Source of the DNA: Savagea serpentis | GTDB lineage: Bacteria; Bacillota; Bacilli; Bacillales_A; Planococcaceae | NCBI RefSeq assembly: GCF_015351395.1 | Contig: NZ_JADKPV010000001.1 | Location: 62,001 to 126,000 of the forward strand | Direction: 5' to 3' | Length of the DNA: 64,000 nt | Part shown: positions 34,202 through 44,053 of the stretch, piece after piece | Numbering within the stretch: the first letter of the stretch is position 1 | How the letters are laid out: every line of letters begins with the position of its first letter | Notes under the pieces: generated by a model | What the model saw: only the letters and a program-made list of their open reading frames with translations | Told to the model about the DNA's origin: nothing | Databases searched by the model: none | Translations under genes and position numbers: made by a program

Positions 34202-37108
34202 TTACGATTCTTTGTCTTCTTCTGGAGCTTCTGGTTCACTCGGTTTCTCTTCCGGCTTTTCTTCCGGTTTTTCCGGCTCTTCTGGTTTTTCAGGTTTTTC
34301 TTCTGGCTTTTCTTCCGGTTTTTCTTCGATTGGTTCTTCTACTTCCTGCTCTACCGTAATGGAGGCAGGAGCTGAAGTTAAGCCTGTAATATCGACGGCA
34401 ACAACCGATAAATTGCCACCGCCTGAGACGTTCATCGCTAAACTTTGACCGTCATGGATTGTACCGATTCGGACACCGTCGCGCATAACATAGTAACCGA
34501 TCACATCATTGGAAGGTGAAGCGGTCCATGTTAAAGTCGAACCATTATAAGAAACGGTGACGGGTGCTGGTGCTACATTGTCGGCAGGAAATACTTTTCC
34601 TGAGACGACACTTTTTGCGAATAATGAATTTGATGGGAACAATTTCGAAGCATTGCCACCGAGGGGTGCAAGCATTCGTTGAATAAATTGTTCATTAACA
34701 CCTGTTCCTCCTGCTCGAATGAATTCGGCTGGCGTGGATGGATGTGCTAAGTAATTTTCACCTTTTACAGAGACATATGAACCTGAAATGATACTGTCAT
34801 CTGCTTTAGATGGGACCATCACTTTCGCGTTAAATAAGTCTGAGCGGACGAGTCCCGCAGAACTACAAGCATCAGAAGGAGCAAGTCCTGAAATGCCACA
34901 AAATGATCGGTTCACGACTTGGGCAGGGCGTTCAAAGCGTGCTCCTGCTTTAATGACATCTGGATTTGTCGCATTTGCTACGTTCATCATGCGACTAAAT
35001 AAGCCGCTGACACGTGTCGTCGGATGCGCACCACTACGTTGAGAGAGATTACGTTTGACGCCATTTTCGACGATTTTGTCTTTATACCCGAACCAGACAC
35101 CGAGCGAGACATTCGGTGTGTAACCGACGAGCCATGAATCTGCGAAGTCGTTAGACGTACCTGTTTTTGCTGCCATATCTGGTCGGAAGTTCATTTGGCC
35201 TGTCACAGCGGGAGCCGTTCCGTTGCCGTGTAAAACACCTTTTAACATATCCGTGACGATATAGGCTGTTTCAGGTGAAAATACTTCGACAGGGTTCACT
35301 TCGTGCTGATAAATGATATTTCCTTGTTTATCTTCAATGCGTTCAATCATATAAGATTGAGCATATTTACCACCGTTACCTAGGGTAGCGAAAGCATTTG
35401 TGTTTTCTTCTACACTTGCATCCACTGTTCCGAGTGCTGCGGAAGGAACAGTATAGTCCGTTTCCGTTAAACGAGAGAAGCCCATCTTGTGTAAAAACTC
35501 CATCGGGCGTTTATCGATAATATCATAGTATAAACGCACGGTTGCCACGTTTAACGACATTGCAAGGGCTTGACGTGCTGGAATAATTCCCGCTTCGTAA
35601 CTTGCGACATAGTTGGACGGGCTCCATCCTCTCGATGTAAATTTCACATCGACGACTGGACTACCAGCACCGATCACTCCGTATTCAATCGCAGGTGCAT
35701 AGACGAGGAGCGGTTTAATGGATGAACCGAGCTGACGATAAGCTTGGGTCGCATGGTTCACTTCAGAAAGTTCAAAGTCGCGTCCTCCAACGAATGATAA
35801 AATACGTCCTGTCGAGTTTTCAATCATCATTGCTCCAACTTGGACGGGGTCATCTACTAAATATTTCTCACCTGTTTCAGGATCACGTTTTTCACGTTTA
35901 TACGTAAATCCATAATTTTGATATTCTTTCGCGACCCGATTCATTTCTTTGTACATATCCCGGTCAACCGTGGAATGGATGCGGTATCCCTTTGTGCGCA
36001 TCGCACGATCGGCGATGATACGGTATTTTTCTTTTAATTTTTGTTCTTGTTCGAGACGTTCTGGGTCAATTCCGTCTTCTGCTGCAAAGATTTCAGTTAA
36101 AATGTCGACGGTGCGATTTTGAATTTCATGTGTTAAGTAAGGTTCTTCAACATTGGCACGTAAATAAGGCTCGCGGAAATCTTTTTTTATGTCATACGCG
36201 AGGGCTTCTTTATATTCGGCTTCTGTAATATACCCTGTCTCTTTCATGCGGAAGAGCACGGTTTTCATACGCGAGATGCCACGCTCTAACAAATCATCGC
36301 TTTTTAAGCCACCGCCACTCACGTTACTTTTGAAAGGTGTATAAGCGAAAGGCGCTTGTGGAATCCCAGCGATAAATGCGGCTTGCGGTAAGTTTAAGTC
36401 GCTTGCTGATTTATTGAAAATTCCGCGTGCAGCCGTTTCGACTCCTGCGATATTTTGTCCAATCGCGTTACGCCCATATGGAATAACGTTCAAATACGCT
36501 TCTAAAATTTCATCTTTCGTCATGAAATGTTCCAAACGCATCGCGAGTAAAATTTCTTTCGCTTTCCGTTCGTAAGACACTTCGTTCGTTAAAATTTGGT
36601 TTTTAATTAATTGTTGTGTTAATGTCGAGCCCCCTGTTTGGCTACTCGAGTTGGTGACATCTTGCAATAATCCACGAATGATTGCTTTCGGGACGATTCC
36701 TTCATGTTCTTCAAAGTATTCATCTTCTGTCGCATAGACAGCATCGATGACATACGGTGAAATTTTATCTAATGTTGTTTTTTCTCGTTCGATATCGGCA
36801 TTAATCGTGCCGAAAAAGACGTTATTGGCATAGTAAATTTCTGACGTTTCTTCATAGTTGAAGACTGCGTCTCTCATTTCTTCTGGAGAACGGAGCGGTT
36901 CTTTTGAAACGAGATGAGCGAAATACCCAGCGCCGACCGAAACAGCAAAGATGCCCCCTATGAACATGACGACTAAAAGAAAAATCATTAAGTTCCATGC
37001 AATCCCCGATCCGATGCGGATGACAGAGCCTGCTTTAGATTGTTGAAACTCGTTATACTTGCGTTCGAATCGCGTCGCAAAACGCTCTTCATTTTGTTTA
37101 TGACTCAC
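34202..37108 (-). CDS. Class A penicillin-binding protein with FN3 domain and PEK-repeat tail
   Basis: A 968-residue bifunctional peptidoglycan synthase. One membrane helix (about 37-66) is followed by a glycosyltransferase domain with catalytic E128 in ATEDEYF, GGSTLTQQL and RKAKEILLA. The transpeptidase has nucleophile S462 in SSIK, SLN (near 515) and KTGTSNDF near 645. A fibronectin type III-like domain (about 835-920) precedes about 45 residues built from E, P and K (EEKPEEKPEKPEEP). GTG starts translation 9 bases after GGAGGG. It resembles PBP1A/1 types. It is divergent from tyrS. Confidence 0.93.
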   Translation of the reverse strand: MSHKQNEERFATRFERKYNEFQQSKAGSVIRIGSGIAWNLMIFLLVVMFIGGIFAVSVGAGYFAHLVSKEPLRSPEEMRDAVFNYEETSEIYYANNVFFGTINADIEREKTTLDKISPYVIDAVYATEDEYFEEHEGIVPKAIIRGLLQDVTNSSSQTGGSTLTQQLIKNQILTNEVSYERKAKEILLAMRLEHFMTKDEILEAYLNVIPYGRNAIGQNIAGVETAARGIFNKSASDLNLPQAAFIAGIPQAPFAYTPFKSNVSGGGLKSDDLLERGISRMKTVLFRMKETGYITEAEYKEALAYDIKKDFREPYLRANVEEPYLTHEIQNRTVDILTEIFAAEDGIDPERLEQEQKLKEKYRIIADRAMRTKGYRIHSTVDRDMYKEMNRVAKEYQNYGFTYKREKRDPETGEKYLVDDPVQVGAMMIENSTGRILSFVGGRDFELSEVNHATQAYRQLGSSIKPLLVYAPAIEYGVIGAGSPVVDVKFTSRGWSPSNYVASYEAGIIPARQALAMSLNVATVRLYYDIIDKRPMEFLHKMGFSRLTETDYTVPSAALGTVDASVEENTNAFATLGNGGKYAQSYMIERIEDKQGNIIYQHEVNPVEVFSPETAYIVTDMLKGVLHGNGTAPAVTGQMNFRPDMAAKTGTSNDFADSWLVGYTPNVSLGVWFGYKDKIVENGVKRNLSQRSGAHPTTRVSGLFSRMMNVANATNPDVIKAGARFERPAQVVNRSFCGISGLAPSDACSSAGLVRSDLFNAKVMVPSKADDSIISGSYVSVKGENYLAHPSTPAEFIRAGGTGVNEQFIQRMLAPLGGNASKLFPSNSLFAKSVVSGKVFPADNVAPAPVTVSYNGSTLTWTASPSNDVIGYYVMRDGVRIGTIHDGQSLAMNVSGGGNLSVVAVDITGLTSAPASITVEQEVEEPIEEKPEEKPEEKPEKPEEPEKPEEKPEEKPSEPEAPEEDKES

Positions 37109-37137
37109 TAATTTTTTCCCTCCTAAAACCGTAATTC

Positions 37138-37146
37138 ATTATAGCA
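37138..37146 (-). promoter_or_regulatory. Extended -10 promoter of the PBP gene
   Basis: On the minus strand TGC-TATAAT lies about 30 bases ahead of the GTG. Its -35 region would overlap the -35 box of the divergent tyrS promoter. Confidence 0.55.
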
Positions 37147-37161
37147 TATTTTGAAAAAGAT

Positions 37162-37189
37162 TTGACAAAACAAAAAAACGGCTTACAAT
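37162..37189 (+). promoter_or_regulatory. Sigma-A promoter of the tyrS T-box leader
   Basis: A perfect TTGACA, a 16-base spacer and TACAAT lie about 280 bases upstream of tyrS, as expected for a T-box leader of usual length. Confidence 0.82.
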
Positions 37190-37195
37190 AGGTAC

Positions 37196-37443
37196 TATTC
37201 ATAACTTTTATTATACGATGAATGAGCCGCAGTAGGAAGTAGTATGGCAGAATCAGAGACGTGACGGTTGGTGCGAGTCACGATGCGACTATGACCGAAT
37301 TACAGCTTTGGAGTATACGTGTGCATAGCGTTAATATGCCTTCAACGAGGAGTGACGGAATACGCGTCATTCAACTAGGGTGGTACCACGTTTGTAAAAG
37401 CGTCCCTGTGCGAACATTTTTGTTTGCGCAGGGCTTTTTTTAT
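37196..37443 (+). promoter_or_regulatory. T-box leader of tyrS
   Basis: A tRNA-sensing leader of about 250 bases. The T-box AGGGTGGTACCACG is at 37377-37390 and the terminal loop of stem I, gtgac...gtcac enclosing GGTG, is at 37261-37281. A tyrosine UAC followed by A at 37301-37303 sits where the specifier codon is expected. A terminator hairpin at about 37400-37443 (gcgtccctgtgcgaac with gtttgcgcaggg, then seven T) is the switch. Uncharged tRNA-Tyr would favour the antiterminator. Confidence 0.93.
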
Positions 37444-37447
37444 TTAA

Positions 37448-38740
<1,293 letters not shown>

Positions 38741-38746
38741 TCATTT

Positions 38747-38782
38747 ATGGATGTGAGCATCATGCTCCATCCATATTTTTTC
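38747..38782 (+). terminator. Terminator of tyrS
   Basis: The stem atggatg-tgagca/tgct-ccatccat has a short loop and is followed by a T-run. Confidence 0.85.
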
Positions 38783-38871
38783 GTGTTTTGAACATTCTTT
38801 TCGATTGTTCATCATATTTTCATAGAGCGCCCATAAACTGAAAGAAGCGTTAAGAACGGAGGGAAGGAATT

Positions 38872-39513
38872 ATGCCTTCAGCTTGGATCATTTGGACGGT
38901 TGCCAAAATTATATTAAGCTTTTTGCTAGGAGCGGGTGTTTATTTCATCGTCATTCAAGGCGAAGCGAAAATGAAATGGCAAGCGATAGAGGAAGTATTC
39001 TCATTTATCATCAACGTCATTTTATACATGTGGCTCGCTAAAATTTTGCTCCATTTGCAAATGTTCATTCAAGACCCGTTCGCTTTACTCGCTTATCCGA
39101 GCACGCGCCAAGCTTTTTATATCGGAGTGGCACTCGCTGTCATTCATAGCGTGTACAAAGGGTGGAAAAAAGGGGAGTTTTCGACCGCTTTATACGATGC
39201 GTTCGTCCCGATTTTTATTTTTTCTTCCTTTATATATGAGTTTATGCAACTCATTGAGCGCAAGAGCAACTACGAGCTACCGTACGTCATAACGTTAGCC
39301 GTTGTCCTTCTATATTATGTATTCATTGGAGCGAAAATGTCGGCGAGTTTGCGCAGCTATACGACTGCACTATTATGGCTCGTTGGGGTTTTCATCCTTC
39401 AGTGGATCATGCCTGTCGTTACGATGTATCAATACCGCATTACGATTCCGTTCATTGTGATCGGATTACTCGCACATGTCGGATATGGAATTATTCAGAA
39501 GAAAAGGATGTGA
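38872..39513 (+). CDS. Uncharacterised six-helix membrane protein before ccdA
   Basis: A 213-residue hydrophobic protein with about six transmembrane helices and short loops. There are no cysteines or histidine motifs suggesting redox or heme chemistry. GGAGGGAAGG precedes the ATG and its stop lies 6 bases before the TTG of ccdA, so it is the first gene of the redox operon. It is larger than CcdC of Bacillus and does not clearly match it. Its context suggests a role linked to CcdA, but this is only inference. Confidence 0.7.
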   Translation: MPSAWIIWTVAKIILSFLLGAGVYFIVIQGEAKMKWQAIEEVFSFIINVILYMWLAKILLHLQMFIQDPFALLAYPSTRQAFYIGVALAVIHSVYKGWKKGEFSTALYDAFVPIFIFSSFIYEFMQLIERKSNYELPYVITLAVVLLYYVFIGAKMSASLRSYTTALLWLVGVFILQWIMPVVTMYQYRITIPFIVIGLLAHVGYGIIQKKRM

Positions 39514-39519
39514 CCTCGT

Positions 39520-40275
39520 TTGGAACTTACAGCAACGACGCCTTTACTGCTCGGGTTATTACTCTCGCTCGGAGCAGGTGCGTTATCATTTTTATCTCCT
39601 TGTGTACTGCCTATTTTCCCGGCTTATTTATCGTACATTACAGGAGTGAGTGTGAAAGAAATTCAAGGAGACCAAACCCCTCAAATTCGAAAAAAGATTT
39701 TAACGAACTCTGTCTTTTTCCTATTAGGTGTTTCGCTCGTCTTCATTAGTTTAGGATTCGCGGCATCACTACTAGGAGATGTCATCGGTCAATTGTTAGA
39801 AGGATCGATCGGAAAGCTCATTCAACGACTCGCCGGCATTTTACTCATCGTTATGGGACTATTCGTCGGTGGTTGGATTCAAATTAAGTTTTTAATGCAG
39901 GAAAAACGAATGCAAATGAATCCGTCGAAATCAGGTTATCTCGGTTCATTTTTCGTAGGTTTAGGATTCGCAGCAGGGTGGACGCCTTGTATCGGGCCGA
40001 TTTTCGGAGGCATTTTATTTTTAGCGGCAACGAATCCGACGTATAGTATTTTATATACGGTCTTTTACGTCATCGGATTTGCGTTACCGTTTCTCGTCTT
40101 TTCATTCTTCATCGGTTCAACACGCGCGATTTTAAAACATAGTGGAACGATTATGAAAGTCGGCGGTGTCATTATGATTTTAATGGGACTCGTCTTATTC
40201 TTCGGTTGGATGCCACGCATTACGGAGTTTTTATTAGACCTTGTAGAAGATACGTGGATGAGTAAGTTAGGATAA
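39520..40275 (+). CDS. ccdA: Thiol-disulfide interchange membrane protein CcdA
   Basis: A 251-residue membrane protein of the CcdA/DsbD-beta family with six transmembrane helices. The two redox cysteines are in FLSPCVLPIFPAYL (helix 1) and GWTPCIGPIFGGI (helix 4). It passes electrons from cytosolic thioredoxin to extracytoplasmic thiol proteins such as ResA. It starts with TTG after AAAGGATG and is followed 12 bases later by a ResA-like gene, its natural partner in reducing apocytochrome c. The caa3 oxidase genes in this window include a heme c domain that would need this. Confidence 0.92.
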   Translation: MELTATTPLLLGLLLSLGAGALSFLSPCVLPIFPAYLSYITGVSVKEIQGDQTPQIRKKILTNSVFFLLGVSLVFISLGFAASLLGDVIGQLLEGSIGKLIQRLAGILLIVMGLFVGGWIQIKFLMQEKRMQMNPSKSGYLGSFFVGLGFAAGWTPCIGPIFGGILFLAATNPTYSILYTVFYVIGFALPFLVFSFFIGSTRAILKHSGTIMKVGGVIMILMGLVLFFGWMPRITEFLLDLVEDTWMSKLG

Positions 40276-40287
40276 GGAGGAAGACAT

Positions 40288-40875
40288 TTGAGAAATATCA
40301 TTATCGGCCTCGTCGTCGTATTGATGGTCGGTTGGGCGATTTTCGAGTTCACTGGTGAAAAGAGTGAAGAGAAACAACTCGCCGCACAACGAGCTGCATT
40401 GTTAAAAGAACAACAACAATTAAATGCAAAGCTAGAAGCGTTTGAAGGGTTCGGCATTAAAGTAGGCGATATGGCGCCGAACTTCGAAGTACAAGATTTA
40501 GCGACAGGGGAACAAGTGAAGTTGACGGATTACCAAGGGGAACCAGTTATTTTGAACTTCTGGGCAACGTGGTGCCCGCCATGCCGAGCGGAGATGCCGG
40601 ATATGGAACAATTTTTCAAAGATACCGATGCTAATTTACTCTCTGTCAACTTAATCGAAACAGAAAAAAGTAAAGATCATGTGCCAGAATTTATCGATAG
40701 TTACGGATTGACGTTCGACGTGTTGCTCGATCACAATTCAGCAACGGCCGCAACGTACAAGATTCAACCGATTCCGACGACATTTTTCATCGATCGTGAA
40801 GGAGTCATTTCGTTTATTGCATACGGTGCGATGAACTACGATACGATGGCACAAGAATACGAAAAAATTAAGTAA
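40288..40875 (+). CDS. Membrane-anchored thiol-disulfide oxidoreductase (ResA/TlpA-like)
   Basis: A 195-residue protein with one N-terminal membrane anchor (about residues 3-20), a short helical spacer and a TlpA-type thioredoxin fold. The active site WCPPC near residue 97 is embedded in NFWATWCPPCRAEMP, and a cis-proline loop IPTTFFID follows near 165. B. subtilis ResA has WCEPC, so this may be ResA, StoA or another TlpA-type member. It would face outward and receive electrons from CcdA to reduce apocytochrome c. TTG start with AAGGAGGAAG. Confidence 0.87.
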   Translation: MRNIIIGLVVVLMVGWAIFEFTGEKSEEKQLAAQRAALLKEQQQLNAKLEAFEGFGIKVGDMAPNFEVQDLATGEQVKLTDYQGEPVILNFWATWCPPCRAEMPDMEQFFKDTDANLLSVNLIETEKSKDHVPEFIDSYGLTFDVLLDHNSATAATYKIQPIPTTFFIDREGVISFIAYGAMNYDTMAQEYEKIK

Positions 40876-40876
40876 A

Positions 40877-40908
40877 GAGAAGGGAGGCTCGTCCTCGCTT
40901 CTTTTTTA
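40877..40908 (+). terminator. Terminator between the ResA-like gene and the response regulator
   Basis: The stem agaag-g-gagg/cctc-g-cttct has a 4-5 base loop and is followed by six T. It lies only 4 bases ahead of the regulator's ribosome binding site. Confidence 0.72.
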
Positions 40909-40923
40909 TCCGAGGTGAATACA

Positions 40924-41613
40924 TTGAAAGAGACAGTACTCGTCGTAGAAGATGATGCGATGATTCGCAACTTATTGAAAATTTATTTGGAAAAAGAACA
41001 GTACGATGTCGTTGAAGCAGTCGATGGAAAAGAAGCGCAGGAAAAATACGAGCGCGACCAACCGTGTGTCATCATTTTAGATCGGATGATGCCTCGCATG
41101 TCAGGGGAAGAGTTTTGCAAATGGTTGCGTCACGAGAAAAAAAGCGATGCGACGGTCATTATGTTATCGGCGAAAGCGCAGACGGATGACCGTATCGAAG
41201 GGCTCGATATCGGAGCGGACAACTACGTGACGAAGCCTTTTGAACCGTCCGAAATTGTCGCTTATGTGAAAGCAGGGATTCGCCGGAGCGGTTCGACGTG
41301 CAAAAAAATTGCATCGGATGAGCTCGTTTTGCATCCGAATCGTCGCGAAGTCATTTTGCGAGGGAAAGATGTGCAATTGACGAAACATGAATTTGACTTA
41401 TTGTATTGCTTTATGAAAAATCCGCAAATCGTCATGACGCGCGAGCAGCTCATTGAACAAATGTATCCGTACGATGAGCGGGACGTGTTGGACCGGACAA
41501 TCGATGCCCACATTAAAAAATTGCGCGAAAAAATAGAGGATATCCCATCGCAACCGAAGCGTATCGTCACAGTGCGCGGTATGGGATATAAATTTGTCCA
41601 TGAGCAAGCGTAA
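40924..41613 (+). CDS. OmpR/PhoB-family response regulator
   Basis: A 229-residue response regulator. The receiver domain has EDD near residue 10, the phospho-acceptor aspartate in IILDRMMPRMSG near 52, the conserved S/T in MLSAKAQ and the lysine in YVTKPFEP. The C-terminal half (about 130-225) is a winged-helix DNA-binding domain ending in TVRGMGYKF. TTG at 40924 is preferred because GAGGTG is 6 bases upstream; GTG at 40915 lies inside that site. It overlaps the kinase gene by 14 bases. The signal is unknown. Confidence 0.92.
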   Translation: MKETVLVVEDDAMIRNLLKIYLEKEQYDVVEAVDGKEAQEKYERDQPCVIILDRMMPRMSGEEFCKWLRHEKKSDATVIMLSAKAQTDDRIEGLDIGADNYVTKPFEPSEIVAYVKAGIRRSGSTCKKIASDELVLHPNRREVILRGKDVQLTKHEFDLLYCFMKNPQIVMTREQLIEQMYPYDERDVLDRTIDAHIKKLREKIEDIPSQPKRIVTVRGMGYKFVHEQA

Positions 41614-42688
41614 AGCACTTTCTGTATTGTCGGGTAGCTTTCTTTGGCGCTTAACATTCGTCAATATTGCGGTTATGGCGGTAGCGCTCACCGTGAGCAG
41701 TTATACGATTTACAATACAGCGTGCATGCTCGTCGAACATCTCGGTCCGTCGGAAGCTCATCGCAATGAGTTTTTTAACGCGACCTTGTTTCAATATTTA
41801 TTCATCATTACGTCGATCGGTATCATCATTAGCAGTTTACTTCAAATGCATTTCACTCGCCGCATTGCCGGTCCCATTAACGATTTAATCGAAGCGATGG
41901 AAATGGTGAAGCGCGGACTATATCCTGCGAAGCTTCAACCGAAACGTGAAAATGACGAAATCGGTCAGTTACTCTTACAATTTAACGCGCTTATGGAACA
42001 GCTCGAATCGAATGAGCAAGAGCGTAAAAAATTGACGACTGATTTATCCCACGAAATTCGGACGCCGCTTACGAACATCGCCGGTTATTTAAAAGCGATG
42101 GAGTCTGGAGTCATTGAAGGGGACGTCGCCATTTATCGCTCGCTCATCGAAGAGACGGAACGCGTGACGAAAATGGTTGAACAATTGGATGATTTAACAG
42201 CGATCGATCATTTGTCGAATGATACGATGACGCGAGAACGACTCGATATTCAACAAGAAGTAGAAAAAATGTACACATTGTTCCAAGTGAGTTTAACGAA
42301 AAATGACATTGCGTTACACATCGATGTCGAGCCGATGGAGCTTTATACATTGAAAGAAGGATTGCATCATATTTTGACGAATTTAGTCGACAATGCGATT
42401 CAATATTATGACGGTGTCGGGCCGATTACGATCACCGGAAAACGAGTGGATACGCAATACGTGCTCGCCGTTTCTGGACCAGGTCCCGTCATTAAAGAAG
42501 AACATCGCGCGCAACTGTTCAACCGCTTTTACCGAGTCGATGCGTCACGCAACGACGAAACGGGAGGGCGTGGACTCGGACTTGCGATTGCGAAAGAGAT
42601 GAGTCGTAAAATGGGCGGAGATTTACAATACGTCCCGACCGAACCGACGAACACATTCGAACTGCGCATTCCGATCGAAACGAAATAA
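41600..42688 (+). CDS. Sensor histidine kinase
   Basis: A 362-residue membrane histidine kinase. Two membrane helices (about 14-36 and 62-82) enclose only about 25 extracytoplasmic residues, so signals may be membrane- or cell-internal. A HAMP domain (about 80-130), H-box DLSHEIRTPLTNIAGYL near 150, N-box NLVDNAIQYYD near 258 and a glycine-rich GGRGLGLAIAKEM near 322 follow. The linker E-E-T-E-R-V-T-K is normal. The start ATG overlaps the regulator gene, indicating translational coupling. It is closed by a strong terminator. Confidence 0.92.
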   Translation: MSKRKALSVLSGSFLWRLTFVNIAVMAVALTVSSYTIYNTACMLVEHLGPSEAHRNEFFNATLFQYLFIITSIGIIISSLLQMHFTRRIAGPINDLIEAMEMVKRGLYPAKLQPKRENDEIGQLLLQFNALMEQLESNEQERKKLTTDLSHEIRTPLTNIAGYLKAMESGVIEGDVAIYRSLIEETERVTKMVEQLDDLTAIDHLSNDTMTRERLDIQQEVEKMYTLFQVSLTKNDIALHIDVEPMELYTLKEGLHHILTNLVDNAIQYYDGVGPITITGKRVDTQYVLAVSGPGPVIKEEHRAQLFNRFYRVDASRNDETGGRGLGLAIAKEMSRKMGGDLQYVPTEPTNTFELRIPIETK

Positions 42689-42705
42689 AATATATGTGCA
42701 ACAAT

Positions 42706-42756
42706 AAAACACCTTCAGCGTGAGTACTCATGAAGCACTCCGTTGAAGGTGTTTTC
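42706..42756. terminator. Terminator between the kinase and U32 genes
   Basis: The stem aaaacaccttca/tgaaggtgtttt encloses a structured loop, with T on both strands, between convergent genes. Confidence 0.8.
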
Positions 42757-42789
42757 GTCGTTATAAAAATTTGTTGCGATATGTTCTCG

Positions 42790-44037
42790 TTAACGCTGTT
42801 TTCGAATCATGTCGTACTTTTGAACAGGCGTATTCACTTTCATTTTACAAATCATCATCGCATTGCGCGCGCGGTCGATTTCTTCGCCATCTTCATCCCA
42901 TAGTTGTTCAACTGTTTCGTAAGAATGACGGAAGCCAGGTCCGTAAAACTCGATATCGTCGCCAATACCGAAGTTGTTACGTTGTTGAATCGTCGCGATT
43001 TGTGTTTCTTCGTCGTAGTCGAGCACTTGACCGACGAATTGGTAACGTGGAATGCGTCGTGGTTTACCGAAAAGTTGTTCGTTTTCTGTCGGTGTTCCCC
43101 AATAGAAGCCGCTCGCTAATTCACGTTGCGCCACTTTCCAAAGCTCGTCTTCCCACGCTTGGTTGAAGACGTAGTTGTCCGGGTCTGCACAATATGCATC
43201 GATCGCTGCACGGTAAACGTTTGAAACGGTCGATACGTAGTGAATCGATTTCATACGTCCTTCAATTTTTAAACTTTCGACACCGCTTTCGACGATTTCT
43301 GGAATGTGACGAATCATCGCCATATCGACAGAACTCATCGAGAAAGCTTCCAATTCTTCTTCTGAAAGTCCAGCGAGGTGTGAGTTTTTCTCGCCTGGTT
43401 CTGGCATTTCAAAAATGTCGTATTTCCAACGGCATGATTGTGAGCAACCACCGCGGTTCGCATCGCGGTCGGACATGTAGTTAGAAAGCACGCAGCGACC
43501 AGAGTAAGAAATACACATCGCACCGTGAATGAACACTTCGATTTCAACGTCTGTATGCTTTTGCATTTCGTTAATTTCATCCATTCCGACTTCACGCGCG
43601 AGCACGATACGCTCGAGTCCTTCATCTTTCCAGAAGTTCAACGTTTCGTAGTTCGTCGCTGAAGCTTGTGTCGATAAGTGAATCGGGAGTCCAGGAGCAG
43701 CGGTAGCACAAATTTCGATTAAAGCAGGGTCAGATACGATGACCGCATCGATGCCGATTTCTTTCAACGTTTGGAAAAATTCGTCCGCGCCTTCCGTATC
43801 GCCTTCGTGTGCGACGATATTTGCTGTCACGTAAATTTTTGCGCCGTATTCGTCTGCGAATGCGCGCGCTTCACGCATTTCGTCATAGCTGAAGTTTCCA
43901 GCACGACTGCGAAGTCCGTATGCTTCTCCTCCGATAAATACAGCATCTGCACCGTAAATGATCGCCATTTTTAATTTTTCTAATGTACCAGCGGGTGATA
44001 ATACTTCAGGTTTTTTCGTAATGACACGCTTTGTCAT
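42790..44037 (-). CDS. yrrO: U32-family protein YrrO/TrhP type (tRNA wobble hydroxylation)
   Basis: A 415-residue U32-family protein. The family signature appears as ADAVFIGGEAYGLRSRAGNFS near residue 30 and, near 170, EVFIHGAMCISYSGRC with nearby cysteines CVLSNYMSDRDANRGGCSQSC that probably hold an iron-sulfur cluster. In B. subtilis YrrN and YrrO (TrhP) act with prephenate to hydroxylate U34 of tRNAs. ATG at 44037 with AAAGGA upstream is preferred to the longer frame from 44067. It starts 16 bases after the stop of the yrrN-like gene, so they form an operon. Confidence 0.88.
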   Translation of the reverse strand: MTKRVITKKPEVLSPAGTLEKLKMAIIYGADAVFIGGEAYGLRSRAGNFSYDEMREARAFADEYGAKIYVTANIVAHEGDTEGADEFFQTLKEIGIDAVIVSDPALIEICATAAPGLPIHLSTQASATNYETLNFWKDEGLERIVLAREVGMDEINEMQKHTDVEIEVFIHGAMCISYSGRCVLSNYMSDRDANRGGCSQSCRWKYDIFEMPEPGEKNSHLAGLSEEELEAFSMSSVDMAMIRHIPEIVESGVESLKIEGRMKSIHYVSTVSNVYRAAIDAYCADPDNYVFNQAWEDELWKVAQRELASGFYWGTPTENEQLFGKPRRIPRYQFVGQVLDYDEETQIATIQQRNNFGIGDDIEFYGPGFRHSYETVEQLWDEDGEEIDRARNAMMICKMKVNTPVQKYDMIRKQR

Positions 44038-44053
44038 AGTGGATCGTCCTTTC

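Noticed and set aside
34188-34448. Repetitive SGFSSGFS-type frame and a phenylalanine-rich frame on the plus strand
   Set aside because: Both are reverse readings of the E-P-K repeat tail of the penicillin-binding protein.
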